64,000 nucleotides of DNA from contig NZ_AUGE01000011.1 in NCBI RefSeq assembly GCF_000426865.1, positions 1-64,000 of the forward strand, written 5' to 3'. The translations under genes and the position numbers were made by a program. The notes under the pieces were generated by a model that did not search any database, was not told the origin of the DNA, and was given only the letters and a program-made list of their open reading frames with translations. This document shows positions 24,562 through 34,400 of this stretch, piece by piece. Position 1 is the stretch's first letter; every line of letters starts with the position of its first letter. The DNA comes from Citrifermentans bremense R1. GTDB lineage: Bacteria; Desulfobacterota; Desulfuromonadia; Geobacterales; Geobacteraceae.

Positions 24562-26152
24562 GGGTTCCTCCCGAGATCCTTTCAATGGCGTCCAACGCCT
24601 CGCGGCACGCCTCAGCGAGCGCGCCGGAACCGCGGGCGAGCGAGGTGAGCGCGGCAATGGCCGTCTCGTCCCCCAGCATGCCCAGCGTCGAAGCCACTGC
24701 AACTTTCAGTTCGAGCCACCGTCCAAGCACGGGCCAGCCGCGGGTGCCGAGCGTCTTGAGCAGTTGCGGGGTGACCCTGCGGTCGCCGATGCGCCCGAGT
24801 GCCGTCACCACTTCCTTCTTCACCCCGAGTTCCTTCAGGAGGATGTCGCGGCGATCCAAAAGTTTCAACAGCGCCGGCACCGCCTCGCGGCTGCGCATCA
24901 GGCCCAGGGAAAGTATGGCGTGGCGTACCACCCCTTCGTCCTCTTCGTCCAGAAGCGGCAGCAGTAAGAGTACCGACGCCTCCCCCCCTATCTTCATCAG
25001 CGCCCGGATCGCTTCCTTGCGTACCCGGACGTCGTGGTGGTACAGAGGCCGCTTCAGCGCGAGGACGCAGTCGGCGCAGCGCAGCTCCCCAATGATCGCC
25101 ACCATGTTCCTCACCACGTACCAGCGCTCGTCCTTGAGCATCGCGATCAAAGGCGCTATGGCGGCCTGCCCCAGGGCCACGAGCGCCGCTGCCAGCGATT
25201 TCCTTTCGAAGAGCCCCTCGGCGAGGCAGATCCTCTGGATCACCCAGTACGCCCCTTTGCCCCCGAGGGCCGCAAGCACCCGGTGAATCGACTCCCGCTC
25301 CTCGCATTCGCGGCCTTCCAGCGCGTTCAGCAACTGGTCCGCAGCACCGTCGGCCAGGTGATCCAGCGTGAAGAGCGCGTACTCCCTCTGGGGAAGGCTT
25401 CGCTCAGGCTCCTGGTGCTGGCGCAGCAGCTCCTCCAGGATGGTAAGAACCGGTACCTGCTGCGGGTCGACCTGATACCCTGCCATCAGCTCCCGCCCCA
25501 GTTCCTGGTAGCGCGCATCGCTTGGTTCCCCCGCCATCAGCACCAGCAGCTCTCCGATGCCGCGCTGCTGGTTCACCTGCGTTGCGGGCACCCCAAGGGA
25601 AGGGATACTGTCCCACCCCTCCTGCACCCCCTCGTGGTACCCGGGACGCTTGGCCCAGATGGAGGCCAAGTCCTTCTCGTTGACCCATACGGTGCGCACC
25701 CCTCGGTCTTCGAGCTCCTTGGCGAGGCCGCCCGCGGCGGCTCCTTTCTGCGGGTCGCAGTTGAGCAGTTGTACGAAGACCCCCAGGTCGCCGGGGATAA
25801 GGTCCTGCATGAAGCTGATGTTGGCGATCCTGCGGATGAAGCATTCATGTGCCAGCTGCTGCACCATGTTGTTCCCCTCGACAGGCTCCCCCGTCAGGAG
25901 GAACCCGTGCCGGTTCACGCCGAGAACCAGTTCGCGGTCCGACAAGAGCTTCTTCAGGCAGTCGTAGGCGCGCTGCAGGGTCTCGGTGCGGTACGGGTGC
26001 CCCTTGGGATAGAACCCCGCCCCCTTCACCGCCTTGTGCAATTCGACCAGGGCCTGTACCAGGAACCCCGGATTCTCCGCCGGCGGGACCAGCTTCAGCA
26101 ATTTTTTCTTCACAACCGGCAAAAAACCTCCCCTTGGTGCGACCTTACACAT
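24554..26152 (-). CDS. HEAT-repeat protein with the same N-terminal domain as its HD-GYP partner
   Basis: 532 residues. The first ~120 residues (LVQALVELHKAVKGAGFYPKGHPYRTETL, GVNRHGFLLTGEPVEGNNMVQ) match the N-terminal domain of the HD-GYP neighbour. The C-terminal half (residues ~275-525) is a HEAT-repeat solenoid: VLAALGGKGAYWVIQRI, ALGQAAIAPLIAMLKDERWYVVRNMVAIIGEL, VRVRKEAIRALMKIGG, GVVRHAILSLGLMRS and LELKVAVASTLGMLGD. No signal peptide is seen. The ATG at 26152 lacks a ribosome-binding site; the GTG at 26113, with GGGGAGG 12 bases before it, is an alternative. It forms an operon with the HD-GYP gene. Confidence 0.8.
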   Translation of the reverse strand: MCKVAPRGGFLPVVKKKLLKLVPPAENPGFLVQALVELHKAVKGAGFYPKGHPYRTETLQRAYDCLKKLLSDRELVLGVNRHGFLLTGEPVEGNNMVQQLAHECFIRRIANISFMQDLIPGDLGVFVQLLNCDPQKGAAAGGLAKELEDRGVRTVWVNEKDLASIWAKRPGYHEGVQEGWDSIPSLGVPATQVNQQRGIGELLVLMAGEPSDARYQELGRELMAGYQVDPQQVPVLTILEELLRQHQEPERSLPQREYALFTLDHLADGAADQLLNALEGRECEERESIHRVLAALGGKGAYWVIQRICLAEGLFERKSLAAALVALGQAAIAPLIAMLKDERWYVVRNMVAIIGELRCADCVLALKRPLYHHDVRVRKEAIRALMKIGGEASVLLLLPLLDEEDEGVVRHAILSLGLMRSREAVPALLKLLDRRDILLKELGVKKEVVTALGRIGDRRVTPQLLKTLGTRGWPVLGRWLELKVAVASTLGMLGDETAIAALTSLARGSGALAEACREALDAIERISGGTHD

Positions 26153-26304
26153 TAGAGACGCACGCGATTTTATCTCACAGAACGAAAGCTTGTCAAACTA
26201 ATAGGGGACGCAGCCGTAGAATCGCGCCGCTGTTGACACCTCTCGGCAAAAAGCTTAGGATACCGTAGTTTTTGGCCCCGCCAGGGACGCGGGGACGGGG
26301 TGAT

Positions 26305-27663
26305 ATGGCCAAGGTAAAAGTAAAGACCGGATTCGTTTGCTCCGATTGCGGCGCGGATTATCCGAAGTGGCAAGGGCACTGCACGGCCTGCGACGCCTGG
26401 AGCACCATCAAAGAGGTCAGGCTCGGATCCGAGAGAGCCGCGCGGCGCGAAGGCTTCGCCGGAGCCACCTCGTCGGTCACCCTCCTTTCCCAGGTCGAAT
26501 GCACCGAACAGTCCCGCTTTTCCAGCGGCAGCGAAGAGTTCGACCGGGTGCTCGGCGGGGGCTTCGTCCCCGGCTCCGTCATCCTGATCGGGGGGGACCC
26601 GGGCGCCGGGAAAAGCACCATCTTGCTGCAGACCATGTGCCATGCGGCCGCCTCGAAGGAGGTGCTCTACGTCTCGGGCGAGGAATCGCTGCAGCAGATC
26701 GCCGGGCGCGCCAGAAGGCTGCAACTCCCCCTGGACCGGGTGAAGATGCTGGCCGAGAGTTCGGTGGAAGAGGTACTGGAGGCGGCGAAAAGCGAGCGGC
26801 CCGAGGTGGTGGTTATCGACTCGATCCAGGTGATGCAGTCGGCAGCGCTGGAAGCGGCGCCGGGAGGGGTTTCCCAGGTGCGCGAGTGCGCGGCGGCGCT
26901 CACCTGCTACGCCAAGACCTCCGGAGTGGTGCTGATCATGGTCGGGCACGTCACCAAGGACCAGTCCCTGGCCGGCCCCATGACCCTCTCCCACATGGTC
27001 GACACCCAGGTGATGCTCTCCTCCACCGAGGACTCCCGCTACCGCTTGATGCGCACCACCAAGAACCGCTTCGGCCCGGTCAACGAATTGGGCGTCTTCG
27101 CCATGACCGAGGGGGGGCTGCGCGAGGTGAAAAATCCTTCGGCGATCTTTCTCTCCCGCAGCGAGAAAGCCGCGCCCGGCAGCCTGATCAGCGTCCTTTG
27201 GGAAGGGACCAGGCCGCTATTGGTCGAGATCCAGTCCCTGGTGGTGGGGGCGCAGTACGGCTCGCCGCGCAGGCTGGGAATTGGGCTCGACCAAAACCGC
27301 ATCGCCATGATCCTCGCCGTCATCACCAAGCACGGGGGGCTGGTGCTCTCGGACCAGGACGTCTTCGTGAACGTCGTGGGGGGAATAAGGGTATTGGAGA
27401 CCAGCGCCGACCTCGCGGTGGCCCTGGCCATCGTTTCCAGCTTCAGGAACACGGTGCTCCCCCAGGACCTGCTGGTATTCGGCGAGGTGGGGCTCTCAGG
27501 CGAGATCCGCCCGGTCTCCAACGGGGAAATGCGGCTCAAGGAAGGTGTGAAACACGGCTTCACCCGCGCCATAGTGCCCAAGGGAAACGCGCCGAGAAAG
27601 GGGATCCCGGGGTTGGAGGTGGTGGCGGTCACTTCGCTCCCCGAGGCGCTTGAGGCAATTTAA
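26305..27663 (+). CDS. radA: DNA repair protein RadA
   Basis: 452 residues, full length. A C4 zinc finger (CSDCGADYPKWQGHCTAC) is followed by a RecA-like ATPase with Walker A GGDPGAGKST and Walker B VVVIDSIQV. The RadA-specific KNRFG motif (TKNRFGPVNELGVF) is present, and the C-terminal Lon-protease-like domain contains LVLSDQDVFVNVVGG and LSGEIRPVSNGEMRLKE. RadA is a helicase that aids branch migration in recombination. The ATG at 26305 gives the standard MAKVKVKTGFVCSDC start and has GGGGTGAT upstream. The gap to the divergent HEAT gene holds the promoters. Confidence 0.95.
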   Translation: MAKVKVKTGFVCSDCGADYPKWQGHCTACDAWSTIKEVRLGSERAARREGFAGATSSVTLLSQVECTEQSRFSSGSEEFDRVLGGGFVPGSVILIGGDPGAGKSTILLQTMCHAAASKEVLYVSGEESLQQIAGRARRLQLPLDRVKMLAESSVEEVLEAAKSERPEVVVIDSIQVMQSAALEAAPGGVSQVRECAAALTCYAKTSGVVLIMVGHVTKDQSLAGPMTLSHMVDTQVMLSSTEDSRYRLMRTTKNRFGPVNELGVFAMTEGGLREVKNPSAIFLSRSEKAAPGSLISVLWEGTRPLLVEIQSLVVGAQYGSPRRLGIGLDQNRIAMILAVITKHGGLVLSDQDVFVNVVGGIRVLETSADLAVALAIVSSFRNTVLPQDLLVFGEVGLSGEIRPVSNGEMRLKEGVKHGFTRAIVPKGNAPRKGIPGLEVVAVTSLPEALEAI

Positions 27664-27812
27664 AACTTGCCAATGAGAACGTAAAAGTAGTTCGACGCAG
27701 CGCCCAATGCGGTTTTACCCATGATTTTTTTGTCATTCTCCAGGCAAATTTCACTTTACTAATGGAGAAAAATCCTCTTTAATGCCGAATTGATTAGAAA
27801 AGGATAGGTGTC

Positions 27813-28169
27813 ATGAATACGGAAAAGCTCGAGTACTTCAGAGGTATCCTGCAGGAAGAGAAGAGATCGCTCCTCGAGGAGGCAGGCCGTACCGTCTCCG
27901 AGATGACCTCCGACACGACCAATTTCCCCGACCCTACCGACAGGGCCACCCAGGAATCGGACCGCACTTTCGAGTTGAGGATCCGGGACCGGGAGCGGAA
28001 GCTGATCGTGAAGATCCAGGAGGCGCTGGCGCGGATAGAGGCCGGAACCTTCGGCATCTGCGAGGTCTGCGAAGAGGACATCAGCGAGGCGCGCCTGAAG
28101 GCTCGCCCGGTCACCACGCTCTGCATCGACTGCAAGATGGAACAAGAAAAGAAAGAACGCTTTCGGTAA
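27813..28169 (+). CDS. DksA/TraR-family zinc-finger protein
   Basis: 118 residues. An N-terminal coiled coil (residues ~5-85: LEYFRGILQEEKRSLLEEAG..., ELRIRDRERKLIVKIQEALARIEAG) precedes a C4 zinc finger (CEVCEEDIS...CIDCKMEQE). The tip contains DxTDRATQESDR, like the acidic DksA tip that enters the RNA polymerase secondary channel. DksA works with ppGpp in stringent control. A short A/T-rich leader with AAAGGATAGG precedes the ATG. Confidence 0.9.
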   Translation: MNTEKLEYFRGILQEEKRSLLEEAGRTVSEMTSDTTNFPDPTDRATQESDRTFELRIRDRERKLIVKIQEALARIEAGTFGICEVCEEDISEARLKARPVTTLCIDCKMEQEKKERFR

Positions 28170-28211
28170 CCAACCCAACCCCCTAGAGCTGTCATTTCCT
28201 TCGGAGTTCCC

Positions 28212-30509
28212 ATGGCTGGCCGGAAGGGACAAAACCTCCTGGAGCAAGCATTAACTATTGCCCAGGCCTCAGGTCGGTCCCATCAGGTCCGGCTCAACAG
28301 CCTGCTTCGCCTGGCGGCCCGTTGGCATTCCCTCGCCTCGGCCACCATCTATTTCCCCGATCCCAAAGGGGCGGTGTTGCAGCGTCGCTTCAGCACGCTG
28401 GCCACCCCCTCCGGCCATAGCTGCCACATCCCTTGCGGCGCAGGTCTCGCCGGGCGCACCGCCGCCACCCTTTCACCCCAATCCGCCAGTGCCGACCTGC
28501 TTCATCCCGACGAGCCCTGTTCCGGCAACGGCTCCATCGTGGCGCTCCCCCTTTTGGACGGGGACCGGCTCTTCGCCGTGCTGGCGCTGGAGAGCGGCGC
28601 CGCGGACGTCGCCCAGGAAGCCGTCGACGCGGCCGGTACCCTGGCGCCCGTCTTCTCCCTGACCGTAGCCGGCCTGGCCGCAGACGAAGAGGCTGAGGAG
28701 GCGCAGCGCAACCTGTCGCTACTTTCGGCGCTGGCGAAGCTTTTGAGCTCGCCGCAGCCGCGCGGGGTATTGCTGCACCGGTTGATGCAGCTTTGCACCA
28801 GTTCCGGCCTCTCCAGTTGCGCCATCGTCCGGTTGAAGCAGAGGAATTCCGGCAAGGAGAGGGTGATCCGGAGCTGCCGCAGGGGAATGGGCGACAAGCT
28901 CCCCGACCTGCTGGAAAAAGAAGCTGCGCTGGCGGTCCATGTCTGCGCCACCGAGACCACCTGCGCCGAGGAACTCGGCGACGACTCCAGCTACCGGTAC
29001 GCCCTCTGCACCCCGCTGGGAAGCAACGGCGCGGCGCTGGGAACCATGACCCTCTTCGGGGGGCTCGAACTGACAGCGCCCAAACAGATCGAGCTTGCCG
29101 AAACGGTGGCGCGCCTTTTGTCCGGCGCCATGGCCGAGGCGATCTGCAAGGAGCAGATCAAGACCTACGACAGCGAGAGCGAGAAAAAGCTGAAAGAGCT
29201 GTCCCTTCTCTACCGGATGAGCAACACCATGCTCTCCACCATCCAGCTGAACAAGCTGATCCACCTCACCCTGACCGCGCTCACCTCAGGTCCCACCCCC
29301 TTCTTCGACCGGGCCATGCTCTTTCTCACCAACGAGCGCTCCGGGATGCTGCTCGGCATGCTGGGGGTGACCACGGAGACCTCCCCTTCCCTCTCCACCC
29401 AAAACGGAGGGAGCGACGACATCCTTTCCAGCCGGTGGGACATCTCCGATGAAGAGATGGCCGCCCAGCGCAACTCCGAGTTCTGCCGGCAGGTACAGGG
29501 GAGGCGGCTTGAGCTGGACGGAACGCTCAACATCGCTTCCCAGGCGGTGCTGGAAAAGAGGCTGATCTACATCCCCGAAGAGGGCGGCATCGGCGGCGCC
29601 CTCCATTCCGGGCGCAGCGCCCTGGCCGCCTCTCCGCTCATCGCGCATGGGCAGGCGGTAGGGGCGGTCCTGGTGGACAACGCCCTCACCCACAAGCCGA
29701 TCAACCAGGAGCATCTGCGTTTCCTGCAGCTCTTCACCAACCAGGCGGGGATGGCCATCGAGAACTCGATGCTCTACAACAAGATCGAGGACGCGAACCA
29801 TCAGTTGAGCGAGGCGCAGGAGCACCTGCTCCAGAAGGAGCGGCTTGCCGCCATCGGCGAGATGGCCGCCGGCATCGCGCACGAGTTGAAGGGGCCGCTG
29901 GTCTCCATCGGCGGTTTCGCCGGCAGGCTCGCCAGGAAACTCCCCCAGGACACCAGCGAGTGGGCCCATGCCGATCTCATCGTGCGCGAAGTGCTCCGGC
30001 TGGAGGGGATCCTCTCCGAGATCCTGCTCTTCTCGAAGAAAACCACCATCTGTTACACCCGGTGCGACCTCTCCGACATCGTGAAGGAGTCGCTCGCCGT
30101 GGTCACCCCTCCCCTCGAGGAGAAGCGGATCAGCGTGAACGCCAAATTCCCGCGGCAAAAGCTCGTGCTTTTGGGCGACGGGCAGCAGTTGAAGCAGGTT
30201 TTCATCAACATCATCCTGAACGCCCTGGATGCCATGGGGACAGGCGGGGCGCTGAACATCCAGGCCTCGGCGGGCGAGCTGGACGACAAGGAAGCCGTCC
30301 AGGTGAAGATATCCGACACCGGCGGCGGCATTCCACTGGAGTCCTTGAACAGCATCTTCACCCCCTTCTTCACCACCAAAGGAAGCGGTACCGGCCTGGG
30401 GCTCCCCATCGCCAACCGCATCATAACCAACCACGGCGGGAAGATCCAAGTCACCAACAACCCCGGCCTCGGGGTGGAGTTCAGGGTCATCCTGCCCAAA
30501 CACTGGTGA
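28212..30509 (+). CDS. Multi-GAF sensor histidine kinase
   Basis: 765 residues, apparently soluble. Three GAF-like regions can be discerned: ~20-150 (RLAARWHSLASATIYFPDPKG...), ~170-300 and ~335-525 (LLYRMSNTMLSTIQLNKLIHLTL..., FTNQAGMAIENSMLYNKIED). A coiled coil leads to a HisKA helix with GEMAAGIAHELKGPL (His557) and an HATPase domain: N box FINIILNALDAM, G1 ISDTGGGIP, and TTKGSGTGLGLPIANRII. GAF domains sense small ligands, haem or cyclic nucleotides; the ligand is unknown. No response regulator is adjacent. It follows the DksA-family gene by 42 bases. Confidence 0.9.
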   Translation: MAGRKGQNLLEQALTIAQASGRSHQVRLNSLLRLAARWHSLASATIYFPDPKGAVLQRRFSTLATPSGHSCHIPCGAGLAGRTAATLSPQSASADLLHPDEPCSGNGSIVALPLLDGDRLFAVLALESGAADVAQEAVDAAGTLAPVFSLTVAGLAADEEAEEAQRNLSLLSALAKLLSSPQPRGVLLHRLMQLCTSSGLSSCAIVRLKQRNSGKERVIRSCRRGMGDKLPDLLEKEAALAVHVCATETTCAEELGDDSSYRYALCTPLGSNGAALGTMTLFGGLELTAPKQIELAETVARLLSGAMAEAICKEQIKTYDSESEKKLKELSLLYRMSNTMLSTIQLNKLIHLTLTALTSGPTPFFDRAMLFLTNERSGMLLGMLGVTTETSPSLSTQNGGSDDILSSRWDISDEEMAAQRNSEFCRQVQGRRLELDGTLNIASQAVLEKRLIYIPEEGGIGGALHSGRSALAASPLIAHGQAVGAVLVDNALTHKPINQEHLRFLQLFTNQAGMAIENSMLYNKIEDANHQLSEAQEHLLQKERLAAIGEMAAGIAHELKGPLVSIGGFAGRLARKLPQDTSEWAHADLIVREVLRLEGILSEILLFSKKTTICYTRCDLSDIVKESLAVVTPPLEEKRISVNAKFPRQKLVLLGDGQQLKQVFINIILNALDAMGTGGALNIQASAGELDDKEAVQVKISDTGGGIPLESLNSIFTPFFTTKGSGTGLGLPIANRIITNHGGKIQVTNNPGLGVEFRVILPKHW

Positions 30510-30612
30510 CGCGCAATTTCACTTTTCCTCCTCATTTGCTCCTCATTTTTCTCCTAAGCTGAAACTAAACGGGACGAAGGTACCGGAATTTTCAGGCCAA
30601 AGGAGAATGGTC

Positions 30613-30801
30613 ATGAGAAAGAGAATGAAACTGCTGCTGGCTTTTGCTGTTGTACCGATACTGCTGTCGGGCTGCATCGTCGCGCCGTGGTATCCGTATT
30701 ACGATGACGACGGTGGGTACTACCACCATGACCGTGGCAGATGGCACGACCGCGGATACGACGGCCGCTGGTACGATGGCCGCGGGTATGGACGCCGATA
30801 G
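30613..30801 (+). CDS. Small Tyr/His/Gly-rich lipoprotein
   Basis: 62 residues. A lipoprotein signal (MRKRMKLLLAFAVVPILLSGC) is followed by a short mature part, rich in Tyr, His, Asp, Arg and Gly (YYDDDGGYYHHDRGRWHDRGY). Function unknown; the composition is common in tiny envelope lipoproteins that may bind metal or stick to surfaces. AGGAG lies seven bases before the ATG at 30613; the ATG at 30607 is too close to it. Confidence 0.7.
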   Translation: MRKRMKLLLAFAVVPILLSGCIVAPWYPYYDDDGGYYHHDRGRWHDRGYDGRWYDGRGYGRR

Positions 30802-30804
30802 CCC

Positions 30805-31428
30805 AGGCCCTTTTCGCATGTCACCTCCAGGTCCACGACCCCTGGGATCTTGTAGATCTCCTGCTTGAGCTGGGCGGCGTAGCGCTTGAGGGTCGGGATA
30901 TCAACACCACCTGGAACTCTCCCTTGTCGTCGTTGGTCGGGAGACGAAGAGGGAAACCAGCACCGCGAAGGCGACGGTCATCCCGAACTGGAAGAAGAAG
31001 CGCCCGACGATGCCGCGCGTGAAGGCCACCGGGACAAGATCCGCCACGATGGACATGGAGGTGGCGAATACCACGAGGCCGATCTCCGAGGTGCCGATCC
31101 GGGCGGCGGTCAGGTGGTCCTCGCCGTGCTCCAGGTGGCGCACGATGTTCTCGCGCATGACGGTCACTTCGCCCCCCGGGGGGAAGCTCCTTCCTGAGCT
31201 TATCCACGCTCTTTTTCACCCCGTCGACCACCTCGACCATGTTGGCGCCGGACTGCTTCAAGACGTTCTCCAGGCTGCGCTTGATCTGCTTGTCGACCAG
31301 GGTGGTCAGCTCCTTGGTGTCGAGCCCCCTCCCGGGAGTAGGGCATCACGTGCTTGACCCCGGCGATCTGGTTCACCGCCTCCTCGATCTTCTTGGAGAC
31401 CTCGCGCTCGATGGACGGTGTTTAGATT
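30805..31428 (-). pseudogene. RND efflux pump remnant
   Basis: Pieces of an AcrB-type inner-membrane pump occur in order on the minus strand, but in different frames and with large deletions. First comes [23 protein letters not shown] (porter domain start), then [29 protein letters not shown], then a pseudo-joined transmembrane part ([27 protein letters not shown]...[20 protein letters not shown]). Last is [21 protein letters not shown], which belongs earlier in the protein's second porter domain. A real pump has over 1000 residues. The gene is dead. Confidence 0.82.
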
Positions 31429-31610
31429 ACCCTCGCCCTCAGGGAGAGGGTGGCCGCAGGCCGGACCTGCCCGCCATAGCGCTTCGGTCGCGTAGGCGGG
31501 TGAGGGTTGATCTCGTTCCCAAGGTCCACCTTGGGAACGCAAGGTGATCCGAAGCTCCGGCTTCGCAAAGGACGAAGGGGGACAGGCACCTGGCGGAGCC
31601 AGTCCCCTGG
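31428..31610. repeat. Cluster of dispersed palindromes (families A, B, C)
   Basis: This gap holds CCCTCGCCCTCAGGGAGAGGG (31430-31450, family C; another copy at 50457-50478), CGTTCCCAAGG-TCCA-CCTTGGGAACG (31514-31539, family A), a GAAGCTCCGGCTTC hairpin (about 31551-31564) and GGGGACAGGCACCTGGCGGAGCCAGTCCCC (31577-31607, family B). The last may act as a terminator for the multicopper oxidase gene, which ends seven bases away. Confidence 0.7.
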
Positions 31611-31613
31611 AGG

Positions 31614-33953
31614 TTAGAAGTCGGTTCCCTTCACATAGCTCCTCACCGCGTTGGCGTTGGGGGTCACCTCATCCGGCCGCATCATCTCGTTGTCCTCGTG
31701 GTCGATGATGTGGCAATGCCAGACGTAGCCGTCGCCGCCGTTGGGATCGAAGGGGAAGAAGGCGGATGCAGCCGGGGTGGCAGCGGCCAAATCGGTCGGT
31801 GCCCAGCGGACTGCAATCCGGGTGACCTGTTCCGGCAGCGCCATGATGGTGTCCTTCCAACCGGCTTCATGCGGCAGGGCTGGCGCCGCCGGCCCCTGCA
31901 GATAGAGCGGCTTTCCTTTCACGGTTGCCGCGATGTCGGGGTTGCCGCCCACAGCGCGCAAGTTGGCAGGGTTGCCGTCGTAGCTTAGCGGCGGCCCGAA
32001 CCCGGGGATATAGGCCCCTGCAGGGTACGGCTTCATGGTCATCGGATCGAAGCCGCCGCCAGGGTACGCCTGGCTATATGCTGCGCTGTACCCCTTGACG
32101 TCGAAGCTCTGCCTGTTGACCAGCTGGAACTGGACCAGGTGCAGGTGAATCGGGTGGGCGTCTGCGGTCAGGTTCACGATCTCCCAGACCTCGGTCTCGC
32201 CTTCGTTGGGGCGCTCGGAGATGTAGTTGTTTCCTTTGGCGTCCAGTGCCAGCCCGGGTATGGGCTCGAAGGTGTAGTGCCCGGTTGCCGCGTTAACGCC
32301 GTTGATCCGTTTGCCGTTCCACTTTGTGTTGTTGACGAGGATCTCAAGCGGTCCGCCGGGGTAGGCGACCGGCAACCCGGTGGTGGGATCCGTGGCCATT
32401 TGCGGCATCCCCATGACCTCGTTCAGGGTCAACTGGCGCGTCTTTTGGACCGGGACGGCGACCGTGCCCGTAGCCGGGTTGACCAGTCGCACCATCGGCT
32501 GGCGCAGCGTCGCGCCAGCGAGCGCCGGGTTGAAGGAAGCATCTGTTGCCGGCGCAGCGCCGACGACGAACTGCATGATCCTTCCGTCGGTGTTGCCGTT
32601 GGGGGATGCGCCGCCAGGGTACGGGGCCTTGGCGGTGTTCTTGAGCAGCCACTTGCCGGAATAGGCAAGGCCGTTGGGACCGATCTGTCCGGCCTGGAAA
32701 CCGGCGAAGTCGACGATAACCTGGTAGCGTTCGCCCGGCATGATGACCAATTTCCCTTTGGTCGCCGGGACTGGCTTGTCGAGATAGCCGCCGTCGGTGC
32801 CGATTACCCACAGCGCCGGACCAGGGTTCTTCGAGACCGGATCGGTGAAAGACATCTCGTAGGTTCTCGCGTTGGACCCGTTGAGGAATAAGAAGGTGTA
32901 GCGTTTGGCCTGGACGTTCTTGTAGGGCCAGGACTTGCCGTTCACCACCATGACGTCGCCCAGGAATTCCGGGTTCCAGTAAGGGTGCTCGGGGTTGAGC
33001 GCCCAGAGAAGCCCTCCTGCATTGCCTGCGCTGAAGAAGAGCTGGCCGGAGGTGTCGAACATGCGGTCCTGGAGCACCAGCGGCACGAGTTCAGGGAGGT
33101 TCGCCGGGTCCTTGGCAGGGTCAGCCACCAGGTAGGCGCCGGCCAGTCCCGCATAGACGTTCAGGCGGGTAGCACCTAGAGTGTGGTCGTGGAACCAGAT
33201 GGGAGCAGTCTCCTGGGTGTTGGGGTAGCGGTAGATGGTGTAGTTGGTGGCAGCGGCACCGTCACGGCTGTAGTAGGAAGCGCCTTTGAGGACGCCCATC
33301 GGGCCGTTGTTGGTGAACCAGGAATCGGGTCCGCCATCGAGCTGCGGCGGTACTTCACCGCCGTGCAGGTGCACGGCTGCCGGGATCTGCACATCGCCGA
33401 ACTGCCCGGCGGCGAACTCGCCGTAGTTGAAGGAGCATTCACTCCCGAAGGCAGGCGGCATCGACATGTGCGAGCACATGTTCATCCCCATGTTCAGGGG
33501 ATCGGCCCAGTGCATGGTCTGGTCCGTGCCGTACTTGTAGGCAAGCACGTTGGTGGCGTTCACCGTGGGAAGCTCATTGACGAACTTCATTTCCGTTGGG
33601 ACGCCGCGGGTGGCGGCGATGACCGGGCCGATGTAGGACTGGCGCCCGGGAATTGATCCGTCCGGCAGCTGATTCGCCACCTGTCCGGGCTGCAGGTAGC
33701 CCCAGACCCAGGTCCCGGTGTACCCGGGTACGGCGTTGGCCGGCAGGATCATGCTCTTGAACTCCTTCATGCGCAGTTCGATCTGGCCCGGGCCGGCAGG
33801 AACAAGATCCAAGTCAGGCAGGGGATCTACAAACTGTGGTATAGCAGAGCCAGGCAGCTGCACCTGGTTGGGAACTCCTGCCCACGCTGTTGTCAAACAC
33901 GTGGCCATTAGCGCGACTGTGCCAACGGCACTGACAAGCCATACCTTTTTCAT
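31614..33953 (-). CDS. Exported multicopper oxidase
   Basis: 779 residues with a signal peptide (MKKVWLVSAVGTVALMATCLTTAWA). Four copper-binding segments are complete: HLHGGEVPP, WFHDHTLGATR, HPIHLHLVQF and the C-terminal HCHIIDHEDNEMMRP, whose HCH joins the trinuclear and type 1 sites. The architecture (three cupredoxin domains with long insertions) is CotA/bilirubin-oxidase-like. Geobacter OmpB/OmpC are multicopper oxidases needed for growth on insoluble Fe(III); this protein may be of that kind or a Mn/Cu oxidase, which the sequence does not settle. GGAGGAAACGACT precedes the ATG. Confidence 0.9.
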   Translation of the reverse strand: MKKVWLVSAVGTVALMATCLTTAWAGVPNQVQLPGSAIPQFVDPLPDLDLVPAGPGQIELRMKEFKSMILPANAVPGYTGTWVWGYLQPGQVANQLPDGSIPGRQSYIGPVIAATRGVPTEMKFVNELPTVNATNVLAYKYGTDQTMHWADPLNMGMNMCSHMSMPPAFGSECSFNYGEFAAGQFGDVQIPAAVHLHGGEVPPQLDGGPDSWFTNNGPMGVLKGASYYSRDGAAATNYTIYRYPNTQETAPIWFHDHTLGATRLNVYAGLAGAYLVADPAKDPANLPELVPLVLQDRMFDTSGQLFFSAGNAGGLLWALNPEHPYWNPEFLGDVMVVNGKSWPYKNVQAKRYTFLFLNGSNARTYEMSFTDPVSKNPGPALWVIGTDGGYLDKPVPATKGKLVIMPGERYQVIVDFAGFQAGQIGPNGLAYSGKWLLKNTAKAPYPGGASPNGNTDGRIMQFVVGAAPATDASFNPALAGATLRQPMVRLVNPATGTVAVPVQKTRQLTLNEVMGMPQMATDPTTGLPVAYPGGPLEILVNNTKWNGKRINGVNAATGHYTFEPIPGLALDAKGNNYISERPNEGETEVWEIVNLTADAHPIHLHLVQFQLVNRQSFDVKGYSAAYSQAYPGGGFDPMTMKPYPAGAYIPGFGPPLSYDGNPANLRAVGGNPDIAATVKGKPLYLQGPAAPALPHEAGWKDTIMALPEQVTRIAVRWAPTDLAAATPAASAFFPFDPNGGDGYVWHCHIIDHEDNEMMRPDEVTPNANAVRSYVKGTDF

Positions 33954-34400
33954 AGTCGTTTCCTCCTCCAAATTTCACTGACAACTTGCCACTACTTGAG
34001 CAACTAGCATTCCAATGTTGTATCTCCCTGTTTTAACTACAACTTGATCTTAGTTTGAACAAAAGCTGTCTGCAGCTATGACAGTTTGGCCAGGGATAAA
34101 TGAGCAACTGTCTTTTTTTTTGCACCCTTTGCACCCTTTGCTCCTGCAGTGGCATGCGGGGCATGGGAAGGCGCGGTAAGCAGGTGAAGCGGCGCTATCG
34201 AGTCGTGGCGGCGGGCGGCTTCTTTGGTCCACCTCAAATGAGGCAGCAGACAGGACCATTTGCGGCGAAGCAAGGCGGCTCCGTCAGCCGCTATCGGATT
34301 GCAAGTCTCATGATTCCGGTCACTTGCAATTATTTTGCAGGTTGGCACGCCGTATGCTGAAGAGAGGTCATAATTCAACCCACTCCCAAGGAGATTCAAA
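33954..34400. other. Intergenic region upstream of the multicopper oxidase
   Basis: About 447 bases between divergent genes, so both promoters should be here. The half nearest the oxidase is AT-rich with repeated CAACTTG/ACTTGAGCAACT motifs (about 33982-34046). The middle has a TTTTTTTTTGCACCCTTTGCACCCTTTG tandem-like run. No gene or well-formed promoter can be fixed with confidence. Confidence 0.4.
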
